From: Candidatus Omnitrophota bacterium
GTDB taxonomy: Bacteria; Omnitrophota; Gorgyraeia; 2-01-FULL-45-10
Length of the DNA: 6,327 nucleotides
Assembly (NCBI GenBank): GCA_022703295.1
Contig: JAKLDX010000067.1
Location: forward strand, 1-6,327
Direction of reading: 5' to 3'
The notes under the pieces are model-generated. The model worked only from the letters and a program-made list of their open reading frames with translations, was not told the origin of the DNA and searched no databases. The stretch's first letter is position 1; the number at the start of each line of letters is the position of its first letter. Of the stretch, positions 1-5,902 are shown piece after piece. A program made the position numbers and the translations under genes.

Positions 1-175
1 GAACACATATGAGGCCCCTGCCGTATTTTGCCATGAAATTTATATCGGAAGGCGCGGTAAAAGATCCGGCCATGATAAGGTCGCCTTCATTCTCGCGGTC
101 CTCGTCATCTATGACAATGACCATCCGAGCTTTCCTTATGTCTGCCAAAACTTCCGTGATCGTGTTAAATTTCAT
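1..175 (-). CDS. ribBA: 3,4-dihydroxy-2-butanone 4-phosphate synthase (RibB, or N-terminal part of bifunctional RibBA), 5' part only
   Basis: The 58 visible codons encode the N-terminus of DHBP synthase, which converts ribulose 5-phosphate to 3,4-dihydroxy-2-butanone 4-phosphate plus formate, the precursor of the xylene ring of riboflavin; it is cytosolic. The family signature is clear: an acidic loop DDEDRENEGD (residues 23-32), known to bind Mg2+ and substrate, then LIMAG and the conserved INFMAKYGRGLIC (45-57). The ATG at 173-175 is preceded by AGGA (182-185) six bases upstream, a good Shine-Dalgarno, and places the start at the usual distance from the acidic loop. The gene runs off the left edge, so it cannot be told whether a GTP cyclohydrolase II domain follows (RibBA) or not (RibB); RibBA is the commoner form in bacteria outside the enterics. 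An FMN riboswitch in its leader supports the assignment independently. Confidence 0.95.
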   Translation of the reverse strand, partial: MKFNTITEVLADIRKARMVIVIDDEDRENEGDLIMAGSFTAPSDINFMAKYGRGLICV

Positions 176-199
176 AATCCGTCCTGTCGCTTGGTGCTA

Positions 200-231
200 T
201 AAAATAAAAAACCCCGAAACCATTCGGGGTT
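200..231 (-). terminator. Rho-independent terminator of the FMN riboswitch expression platform
   Basis: On the minus strand AACCCCGAA (231-223) pairs perfectly with TTCGGGGTT (218-210) around a 4-base loop. That 9-bp stem is followed at once by a T-rich run (209-201, TTTTATTTT). It lies between the aptamer and the ribB(A) start, so it is a regulated attenuator and not an end-of-operon terminator. Its 5' arm is also complementary to the aptamer segment at 385-392, giving a mutually exclusive antiterminator (see findings). Confidence 0.92.
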
Positions 232-234
232 AAA

Positions 235-271
235 TTCGGCCGGCCTTACCGGCTGTTTGCCGATAACCGAA
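235..271 (-). promoter_or_regulatory. Middle hairpin of the riboswitch expression platform
   Basis: Between aptamer and terminator the minus strand folds as TTATCGGC (266-259) with GCCGGTAA (253-246), eight pairs including one G-U, around a 5-base loop. TTCGG (271-267) can close it against CCGAA (239-235), leaving a small bulge (240-245). It probably holds the linker compact so that the aptamer base and terminator arm can be brought together. This is a fold read by eye, with no energy calculation. Confidence 0.5.
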
Positions 272-280
272 ACGTCATCT

Positions 281-395
281 ATCTTCTCCCATCCCGACTT
301 TACGGTCGGCACTTGAATTTCACAAGTTCTGTCCCGGATGTCCGGAACTAGCGGGCTTTACCGCCGGTCAAGGAATTACGCCTTACCCCGAAGAT
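281..395 (-). promoter_or_regulatory. FMN riboswitch aptamer (RFN element) controlling ribB(A)
   Basis: Read on the minus strand, this segment carries the hallmarks of the RFN element in order. They are the 5' base strand ATCTTCGGGG (395-386), the P2 hairpin AAGG/CCTT, the GACCGGCGGTAAAGCCCGC block (369-351), a variable CCGG-containing stem (about 347-333), the GTGAAATTC hairpin (about 323-313), the GCCGACCGTAAAGTC block (310-296), and the closing GGATGGGAGAAGAT (294-281). ATCTTC (395-390) and GAAGAT (286-281) form the closing helix P1. The element binds flavin mononucleotide in nascent mRNA and controls riboflavin synthesis or transport genes. It lies 105 bases upstream of the ribB(A) start with a terminator in between, which indicates transcription-attenuation control. 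Confidence 0.97.
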
Positions 396-401
396 GATCT
401 T

Positions 402-429
402 ATTATACAGCCTTTCCCGTTTTTGTCAA
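402..429 (-). promoter_or_regulatory. Sigma-70-type promoter of the ribB(A) riboswitch transcript
   Basis: The minus strand shows a perfect -35 TTGACA (429-424) and a perfect -10 TATAAT (407-402) separated by 16 bp. The expected transcription start, about seven bases beyond the -10, falls near 395, exactly where the aptamer closing helix begins. The RNA therefore starts almost directly with the riboswitch. Confidence 0.9.
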
Positions 430-448
430 TCCTAATTTTATGACAAAA
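421..448. repeat. Perfect inverted repeat between the two divergent promoters
   Basis: TTTTGTCA (421-428) and TGACAAAA (441-448) are exact reverse complements separated by 12 bp. The left arm contains most of the ribB(A) -35 box. The right arm overlaps or abuts the -35 candidates of the plus-strand promoter. It could be a dyad operator for a repressor acting on both directions, or a by-product of two facing TTGACA-like boxes with A-rich flanks. No regulator family is recognisable from the motif. Confidence 0.4.
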
Positions 449-477
449 TTGACATTAGCGCAGTATTATGCTATCCT
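440..477 (+). promoter_or_regulatory. Putative promoter(s) for the secreted protein and diguanylate cyclase unit
   Basis: Two overlapping sigma-70-like arrangements fit. One is TTGACA (449-454) with TATCCT (472-477), spacing 17 bp; the other is ATGACA (440-445) with TATTAT (464-469), spacing 18 bp. Either would give a short 5' leader before the ATG at 504. The pair faces the ribB(A) promoter across a region of about 10-20 bp, so the -35 boxes of the divergent genes nearly touch. Confidence 0.6.
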
Positions 478-503
478 TATAAAAACGGAGGCATTGAATA
501 TTC

Positions 504-977
504 ATGAAACACCTGCTCCTATTATTAACTTTTGCGCTGTTTCTGTGCCATTCTCCCTCGACTTCATTTTCTGCCGAAGAGGCAAAAAAGGCGTCCGGCG
601 AAACCGGCGATATCTCGGCGGCAAGGGCCAAGGCTTTTTCGCCCAAGGCGAATGCTGCGATAAATAAGACGAATTTCGGCATCACTATGGGAAAAATAAT
701 AAAGATAGACAGCACGAACCCGGCAAATATAAAAATGGAAGTAAAGAACGATGCGGATAATACCACGCATACTATAGATATAATGCCCTGGACAAGCGTT
801 ACAAAAGTGACCGACATCTCGGAACTGAAAGCGGGCGATAACGTGAGGGTAATGACCAGGAAGACGGATAACAAAGAAACCGCCATGGGCGTGATGTTCG
901 GCAAGATAAGGAATATACCAAAACCCGCACCAGTAAAACCGCTAACCAAAGATACGCCCCAGACACTCAAAAAATAA
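504..977 (+). CDS. Small secreted protein of unknown function, possible OB-like beta-barrel domain
   Basis: I do not recognise a named family for this 157-residue protein. It starts with a clear signal peptide: MKH, a run of leucines and other hydrophobics (residues 4-15), then a probable signal peptidase I site after SFS (23) or A24. A charged, probably flexible linker (25-55) follows. The core (about 58-138) alternates hydrophobic and polar residues as in a small beta-barrel, including GKIIKID (63-69), a predicted strand at 76-93, ISELKAGDNVRVM (105-117) and GVMFGKIR (129-136). The phrase 'L-K-x-G-D-x-V-x-V' is typical of OB-like or DUF5666-like periplasmic domains, an inferred resemblance only. 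The tail (139-157) is rich in Pro and Lys. The start is supported by a GGAGG at 487-491, 12 bases upstream, a slightly long spacing. It lies 12 bp before the diguanylate cyclase on the same strand and is probably co-transcribed. Its place is the periplasm or the cell exterior. Confidence 0.8.
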   Translation: MKHLLLLLTFALFLCHSPSTSFSAEEAKKASGETGDISAARAKAFSPKANAAINKTNFGITMGKIIKIDSTNPANIKMEVKNDADNTTHTIDIMPWTSVTKVTDISELKAGDNVRVMTRKTDNKETAMGVMFGKIRNIPKPAPVKPLTKDTPQTLKK

Positions 978-989
978 CTCAAAACGCAT

Positions 990-2183
990 ATGGATAAAGA
1001 AAAAGACCTTAAACAGGAATTGGAAAGGCTTAACTGGGAGTTTTCCCTGCTTTATGAGATATCTAACGCCATAAGGACTACTTTAAAGCTGGACCAGGTC
1101 CTTTATATAATCCTTACGGCGCTGACTTCCCACGAAGGCCTGGGATTCAACCGCGCGATGCTGTTCCTCGTGAACGAAAAAGAGGGCGTCCTCGAAGGCG
1201 TAATGGGCATAGGGCCGCACACGGCCGATGAGGCCGGCAAGATATGGCACGCCATATCGCAGAGCAAGATGACGCTAGATGACTTCATAGCCTCATACGA
1301 TATATTCAAAAAAGACCCGGAATCGAAATTGAACAGTATAGTCAAGGGCATAAAGATCCCGCTGCGCGAGGATATGGGCATACTGGCGCTTACCATCCTG
1401 GAAGGCATGCCTTTTGAAATAACGACATCCGAGGCCAAAAAGATGGTGGACCAGGAAATACAGAGGGCGTTGAATACGGACTTTTTCGTCACGATCCCCA
1501 TGAAGGCGAAGGATAAAGTGTTGGGGGCCCTTCTGGTAGATAATATTTTTAACAAAAAGCCGATAACAAAGGCAGACGTGAAGATGCTTACCATGTTTGC
1601 AAACCACGCCGGGCTGGCCATAGAGAATTCCAGGCTCTACGAGGAGACGGTATATCTTTCCAGCATCGACTGGCTCACGAAGCTTTATAACTACGGCAGG
1701 TTTCAGCACCACCTTTCCCATGAAGTGGAGCGTTCTAAGATTAACGACTCAAGCCTGAGCCTCGTCATGGCCGATGTGGATAATTTTAAAAATTACAACG
1801 ATACGCTCGGCCACATCAAGGGTGATGAGGCGCTGAGGCAGATCGCGTGCATATTGCAGGGCAAGTCCAGAAAATGTGATGTAGTCGCCAGATACGGCGG
1901 AGAGGAATTCGCAATAATAATGCCGGGGACCTCAAAAGAGAATGCCAGGCTCTTTGCCGAAAGATTACGTAATGAAGTGGAAAAAAGCTACGCGGAAGAC
2001 AGGACCATAGACCCGTCCAAACGCCTCACCATAAGCTTAGGCATAGCGACCTACCCCGAAGACGCCAACACTAAAGACGAGCTTATTTCACACTCTGACA
2101 TAGCGCTATACGAAGCAAAGCGCTCCGGGAAAAACAGAACCTGCCTTTATACAATCGGAATGAGCGATAACAGGAAAATTTAA
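990..2183 (+). CDS. GAF-domain diguanylate cyclase (GGDEF protein)
   Basis: This 397-residue cytosolic protein should make cyclic di-GMP from two GTP under control of a sensor domain. A short helix (1-30) leads into a GAF domain (about 15-217) with MLFLVNE (57-63), a late strand VLGALLVDN (177-185) and the closing helix FANHAGLAIENSRLYEE (203-219). The GGDEF domain (about 225-388) starts with DWLTKLYNYGRF (227-238), with Lys where Gly is usual. It continues with DVDNFKNYNDTLGH (262-275; metal ligand D262, with N270 and D271 expected at the nucleotide) and the active-site loop RYGGEEF (301-307), a fully active GGEEF version. It ends with SLGIATYP and ALYEAKRSGKN. RKCD (294-297), five residues before GGEEF, is an intact RxxD inhibitory site, implying product feedback. 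No membrane segment is seen. The ATG has no obvious Shine-Dalgarno and is in the same frame as the upstream gene, with the upstream stop 12 bp before it, so translation may be coupled. No effector gene is nearby. Confidence 0.95.
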   Translation: MDKEKDLKQELERLNWEFSLLYEISNAIRTTLKLDQVLYIILTALTSHEGLGFNRAMLFLVNEKEGVLEGVMGIGPHTADEAGKIWHAISQSKMTLDDFIASYDIFKKDPESKLNSIVKGIKIPLREDMGILALTILEGMPFEITTSEAKKMVDQEIQRALNTDFFVTIPMKAKDKVLGALLVDNIFNKKPITKADVKMLTMFANHAGLAIENSRLYEETVYLSSIDWLTKLYNYGRFQHHLSHEVERSKINDSSLSLVMADVDNFKNYNDTLGHIKGDEALRQIACILQGKSRKCDVVARYGGEEFAIIMPGTSKENARLFAERLRNEVEKSYAEDRTIDPSKRLTISLGIATYPEDANTKDELISHSDIALYEAKRSGKNRTCLYTIGMSDNRKI

Positions 2184-2191
2184 GGCCTTCT

Positions 2192-5100
2192 TTAAGAGGC
2201 GGCTACGCCGGCGCCGGATGGTTCGCTCTGGACCTTTTTCCTGTCATCCAGAAACTTCACGGACACTATCTTCGAAACCCCCCGCTCCTGCATGGTTATC
2301 CCATACATGATATCGGCAAGTTCCATGGTGCGTTTATTGTGGGTTATTATTATGAATTGGGAGATCCTGAGGAAATCCTTCAGCACATTAGAGAACCTGT
2401 TCACGTTCGATTCGTCCAGCGGCGCGTCTATTTCGTCGAGTACGCAAAACGGGCTGGGTTTTACCTTGAATATGGCGAATAACAGAGCTATGGCCGTAAG
2501 GGCCTTCTCTCCGCCGGATAACAGCATAAGGTTCTGCAGCTTTTTCCCGGGCGGCCGCACTATTATCTCTATGCCCGATTCAAGTATGTCCTGTTCGTCT
2601 ATCAGCACCAGTTCCGCCTGTCCGCCGCCGAAGAGAAGCCTGAAGAAATTCTTGAACTCTACCTGTATCTTCTGGAAGGCGTCCAGGAACAGTTCTTTAG
2701 TTGTCTTGTTTATCTTCTGTATTGCCTTATGCAGCGAATCTTTGGCGTTGACCAGGTCTTCCTGCTGGTGCACTAAAAAGGCGTGCCGTTCCTCGAGCTC
2801 CTTATGTTCATCTATAGCGACAAGGTTCACGGGCCCCATTTTATCAAGTTTGTCTTTAAGCTCTGCCACAGACCCCTTTACGGCATCCCAGTCAATACCG
2901 TCCTCCACTTCGATATGGGTAGCCTCAAGGTCCACCTTATACGTCTGCAGGATCCTTTCTTTCAAATTTGTCTTCTTATAATTTATCTCCGTAAGCTTGA
3001 CGTCCAGATCTCTTATCTGATTTCTCAGCCCTTCCAGCGCGCCGTCCCTGTCCTTAAGCTGCAATTCATCTATGCTTAGCTTATCGGTCTCTTCAGACCG
3101 TTTTTTCTCGATACCGGCAATCTCTTCGCTTAAGATGCTGAGATTGCCGGTTATCTTCCCGTTCTCGTCCTTCAACTGCGTTACCTCAATCTCCAGAAGT
3201 TTTATCTTGTCGATCGATTCCTTAAGCAGGTTCTGTTTCGAATACAGGGTATCTTCGAGCTCATAAAGAAACGATTCCTGGTTCTTAAGGTTATTTTTCA
3301 AGGCCTCTTCTTCTTTTTCCAGCGACTGTGCTTCCGCGCGTAAAGCCGCTATATCGGCCGCAAGGGTCTCGCGCGCGTTCTTTTTCTGCAGAACGATCTC
3401 CTGGGAATTATCTATGAATGACTGCTTATCGGACTTCTCTATTTCTATTTTATTCAACTCCGAATTTAAAGATTCTCCCTTTTTCGTCATCTCGCTGATC
3501 GTTTCGGTTATTTCGTCAAGTTCAAGCGTAAGGACCTCGATCTCGTCCCTTAATTTCTTAGCCGCCTCTTCATGGCCGTCTTTTTTCGACTTTATATTGG
3601 CTAAATTTATTTCTTCCTTATGAAGATTATCCCCCAGAGATGCTATGTCGGATTCAGTCGCTTTATCAGCCTCTATTTTTTCCTTCTTTGCGCAGGACAG
3701 CTCCTCCAGCGTTTTCTCCAGGCCGTTTAACTGAACCCTCAGGTCTTCCAGCCTGTCCTTGCGTCCGATCAGCATCGATTCGCCACTGCCGGAAGCGCTG
3801 CCTCCGGAGACGCGCCCGCCGTTGAACATGGTCCCGTCTTTAGTAACCAGCACGGCCTCTTCTCTAAAGCTGAAATCCTTCATACCGTCTTCTATTGACC
3901 GCGCAACATAGGCATTATGGAAGAAATAGTTAAGTATTATGTCATGGCCCGAGGCTATATTGACAAATCTCTTAAGCGGGATGAGCCCATCGCCTCTTTC
4001 GGCCATGGGTTTTCGTTCGATCTTTCGTAATGTTTCCAGAGAGACGAAACTTGCCTTACCCATGTTATTCGCAGCCAGATACTCTATCGAGTTTTTGATA
4101 TCGCTGTCTTTTTCCGTGACAATTACCTGCGCGTCGCTGCCTAAAAATGTATCGACGGCCTCCTCATAACCCTTTTCCACATTAAGGATCTCGGCAAGAA
4201 CGCCTATCACTCCTACGACAGAGCCGCCGGCCTCTCCGGCCTTGGTCAAAAGGCTTCTGACGCCGCGGCTGAAACCTTCATAACTTTTGACGTTGTCCTC
4301 AAGAACTTCTATCTTTGAGCGCGCAGCCGATATCTTATTTTCCTGGACCGATATATCCTCTCCCAGTTTTTTTATCTGTTCAAGCGCCTGAAGATGCAGC
4401 CCTGTCCTGGAATCCAGGCTGCCCCTTAATTCGGATACTTTCTTCTCTTTATCCGCGAACTCCCCGCCCACTTCGGACAGCATCGTTTCGGCGGAAGTCA
4501 GCTCTTTGCCGACCGTATCTTTCTCTATGTTCAGCCTTCTCTGCCGGGCCAACCTGTTCTGTATATCGGCCCCCATTTTTATAAGATCGTTCTTTATGCG
4601 CGTTTCTTTCGAAAGATAGTCTACTATCTCCACTTTGCATGTCTTGACCGCCACTTCGGTCTCTTCGATCTCTTTCGCGATATTGCCGAGGCTGAATTCT
4701 TTTTCTTCCAGAGATTTCTGTTTTTCGATCTTTGATGACCCGACTGTATCAAGATCCGCCTTTGCCTTATCAAGAGCTGCCCTGGCGTTCTCGATCTTTC
4801 CCGACGCAGACTCTATCTCCTTCTTCAGTCCTTCCTGTATGACACGGGTTTCCTCGATCCTCTCTTTGTCTATTTCGATCTTATGGTCGTTCATGTCAAC
4901 GGCGTTGACCATCTCGGCATTCTTATTCTTCAGCTCGGAAATCTTCAGGCTCATCTCATCAAGGGACTGGCGGTAAGACGCGATCTTCGCGGCTACGGAC
5001 GATATCTCTTCGCTGAGATCCCTTTCCCTGGATTTAGCGTCGGAACTCTCTACGGAATGCGTGGCTTCCTGCGTCTTCAGGTTCTTATAATCGCAGGACG

Positions 5101-5788
5101 ATAATTTAATCTCCAGCTCTTTGAGCCTGTCGAAATCCACCTTATACTTCTCCGCTTTTCTGGCTTGTCTTTCTATTGAGGATATCTGGCGCTTCACTTC
5201 CTGTATGATATCGTTTATGCGGAGGATATTCTGTTCCGTCTGTTCAAGTTTCCTTAAGGCTTCTTTCTTTTTCGATTTATATTTTGTTATCCCGCTGGCC
5301 TCCTCGAAGACATAGCGCCGGTCTTCGGGTTTCGAGCTTAAGATCAGGTCCATCTTGCCCTGCTCTATTATGGAATAGCTCTCGGTCCCTATACCGGTGC
5401 CCATCAACAGCTCGGATATATCTTTTAATCTGACAGGGGTTTTATTCAAAAGGTATTCGGTCTCGCCGGAACGGAAGATCCTGCGGGTTATGGTAACTTC
5501 ATCGTAGTCAATCGGGAGAGATCTGTTTTCGTTGGAAAATGTGAGGGATACTTCTGCTAAATTTATAGGTTCTTTGTTATCGGTGCCGTTGAAGATGACG
5601 TCCTGCATGTTACCTGCGCGCAGGGACTTCGCCGATTGCTCGCCCAGCACCCATCGTATCGAATCGGCGATGTTGGATTTGCCGCAACCATTGGGCCCGA
5701 CGACAGCTGTGACGCCAGGCTCAAAATTGAGTTTGGTCTTTTCGGCAAACGATTTAAACCCTACCAGTTCTAGGGATTTAAAATGCAT
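2192..5788 (-). CDS. smc: Chromosome partition/condensation protein SMC
   Basis: This complete 1198-residue protein has the length and architecture of bacterial SMC, the ATPase that forms DNA-entrapping rings with the kleisin ScpA and with ScpB to organise and segregate chromosomes. The N-terminal head has MHFKSLELVGFKSF, Walker A GPNGCGKSN (31-39) and the Q-loop IEQGKMDLIL (141-150). A long coiled coil (about 170-500) follows. The hinge (about 505-665) includes GVIGVLAEIL and the glycine patch NGGRVSGGS (656-664). The returning coil (about 675-1000) leads to the C-terminal head with signature LSGGEKALTAIAL (1090-1102), Walker B FCVLDEIDAPLDE (1114-1126) with catalytic E1119, and the switch histidine in ITHNK (H1150). 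All ATPase motifs look intact. A short polar, Gly/Ala tail ends the protein. The ATG is the only in-frame start, since TAA lies three codons upstream; no Shine-Dalgarno is apparent in the AT-rich leader. scpA and scpB are not in the window. Upstream on the same strand is proS; the 3' end meets the diguanylate cyclase 8 bp away. Confidence 0.98.
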   Translation of the reverse strand: MHFKSLELVGFKSFAEKTKLNFEPGVTAVVGPNGCGKSNIADSIRWVLGEQSAKSLRAGNMQDVIFNGTDNKEPINLAEVSLTFSNENRSLPIDYDEVTITRRIFRSGETEYLLNKTPVRLKDISELLMGTGIGTESYSIIEQGKMDLILSSKPEDRRYVFEEASGITKYKSKKKEALRKLEQTEQNILRINDIIQEVKRQISSIERQARKAEKYKVDFDRLKELEIKLSSCDYKNLKTQEATHSVESSDAKSRERDLSEEISSVAAKIASYRQSLDEMSLKISELKNKNAEMVNAVDMNDHKIEIDKERIEETRVIQEGLKKEIESASGKIENARAALDKAKADLDTVGSSKIEKQKSLEEKEFSLGNIAKEIEETEVAVKTCKVEIVDYLSKETRIKNDLIKMGADIQNRLARQRRLNIEKDTVGKELTSAETMLSEVGGEFADKEKKVSELRGSLDSRTGLHLQALEQIKKLGEDISVQENKISAARSKIEVLEDNVKSYEGFSRGVRSLLTKAGEAGGSVVGVIGVLAEILNVEKGYEEAVDTFLGSDAQVIVTEKDSDIKNSIEYLAANNMGKASFVSLETLRKIERKPMAERGDGLIPLKRFVNIASGHDIILNYFFHNAYVARSIEDGMKDFSFREEAVLVTKDGTMFNGGRVSGGSASGSGESMLIGRKDRLEDLRVQLNGLEKTLEELSCAKKEKIEADKATESDIASLGDNLHKEEINLANIKSKKDGHEEAAKKLRDEIEVLTLELDEITETISEMTKKGESLNSELNKIEIEKSDKQSFIDNSQEIVLQKKNARETLAADIAALRAEAQSLEKEEEALKNNLKNQESFLYELEDTLYSKQNLLKESIDKIKLLEIEVTQLKDENGKITGNLSILSEEIAGIEKKRSEETDKLSIDELQLKDRDGALEGLRNQIRDLDVKLTEINYKKTNLKERILQTYKVDLEATHIEVEDGIDWDAVKGSVAELKDKLDKMGPVNLVAIDEHKELEERHAFLVHQQEDLVNAKDSLHKAIQKINKTTKELFLDAFQKIQVEFKNFFRLLFGGGQAELVLIDEQDILESGIEIIVRPPGKKLQNLMLLSGGEKALTAIALLFAIFKVKPSPFCVLDEIDAPLDESNVNRFSNVLKDFLRISQFIIITHNKRTMELADIMYGITMQERGVSKIVSVKFLDDRKKVQSEPSGAGVAAS

Positions 5789-5833
5789 ATTAGTTTATTA
5801 TGTATAATATATAATCCGGTATAAAATACAGCA

Positions 5834-5888
5834 ACCCGTATAAATTAACAGAAACGGGATAAAATTATACTAAAGTATATCACGGGAT
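5834..5888. repeat. Short repeated motif in the proS-smc spacer
   Basis: ACGGGAT occurs at 5854-5860 and again at 5882-5888, 28 bp apart, and the inverted form ACCCGT is at 5834-5839. ACCCG(T) at 5834-5839 and ACGGG at 5854-5858 can form a 5-bp stem with a 14-base loop in the smc leader RNA. There is no T-run, so it is not a good terminator for proS. These are the only GC-containing islands in an otherwise AT-rich 110-bp spacer. Confidence 0.3.
5866..5879. repeat. 14-bp palindrome over the smc -10 box
   Basis: TATACT and AGTATA are exact reverse complements separated by AA (5872-5873). The right arm is the -10 hexamer of the smc promoter read on the minus strand, so a dimeric regulator binding here would block transcription. 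In such AT-rich DNA chance is also a good explanation. Confidence 0.35.
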
Positions 5889-5902
5889 TACAGAAAAGTC
5901 AA
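5874..5902 (-). promoter_or_regulatory. Probable sigma-70-type promoter of smc
   Basis: On the minus strand TTGACT (5902-5897) and TATACT (5879-5874) each match five of six consensus bases with an ideal 17-bp spacer. The -35 box overlaps the proS stop codon (5901-5899), so smc can be transcribed separately from proS, with a leader of about 80 bases. A weaker second candidate nearer the gene is TTGCTG about 5833-5828 with TATATT about 5810-5805. Confidence 0.7.

Noticed and set aside
9..233. 74-residue plus-strand open frame at the left edge
   Set aside because: It lies opposite the clear ribB(A) N-terminus and crosses the riboswitch terminator; the composition is that of an antisense shadow.
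537..551. Possible lipoprotein site at Cys15 of the secreted protein
   Set aside because: The residues before the cysteine are L-F-L. A lipobox needs a small residue (Gly, Ala or Ser) just before Cys, so signal peptidase I cleavage near residue 23-24 is the better reading.
455..982. 175-residue minus-strand open frame with several hydrophobic stretches, opposite the secreted-protein gene
   Set aside because: It is the antisense of a gene with a good ribosome site and signal peptide. The hydrophobic runs come from reading Lys/Asp-rich codons in reverse, and there is no start signal or family motif.
2185..2200. Hairpin at the convergent gene ends as a terminator
   Set aside because: The stem is only about five pairs with a bulge (GCCTC/GAAGGC on the minus strand), and the following TTAAATTTT is interrupted; too weak to call.
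2292..2981. 229-residue plus-strand open frame inside smc
   Set aside because: Ser/Phe-rich shadow of the SMC head and coiled coil. smc is intact with all its motifs on the other strand. The other plus-strand open frames between 2783 and 5807 are rejected for the same reason.
2192..5788. The long ATPase as SbcC, RecN, Rad50 or MukB instead of SMC
   Set aside because: The hinge glycine motif, the head sequences (GFKSF, IEQGK, LSGGEKALTAIALLFAIF) and the length of about 1200 residues fit SMC. There is no zinc hook CxxC in the middle, and RecN is far shorter.
5834..5858. Hairpin ACCCG...CGGGT-like in the proS-smc spacer as a proS terminator
   Set aside because: Five base pairs with a 14-base loop and no T-run, located downstream of the likely smc transcription start; not a credible intrinsic terminator.
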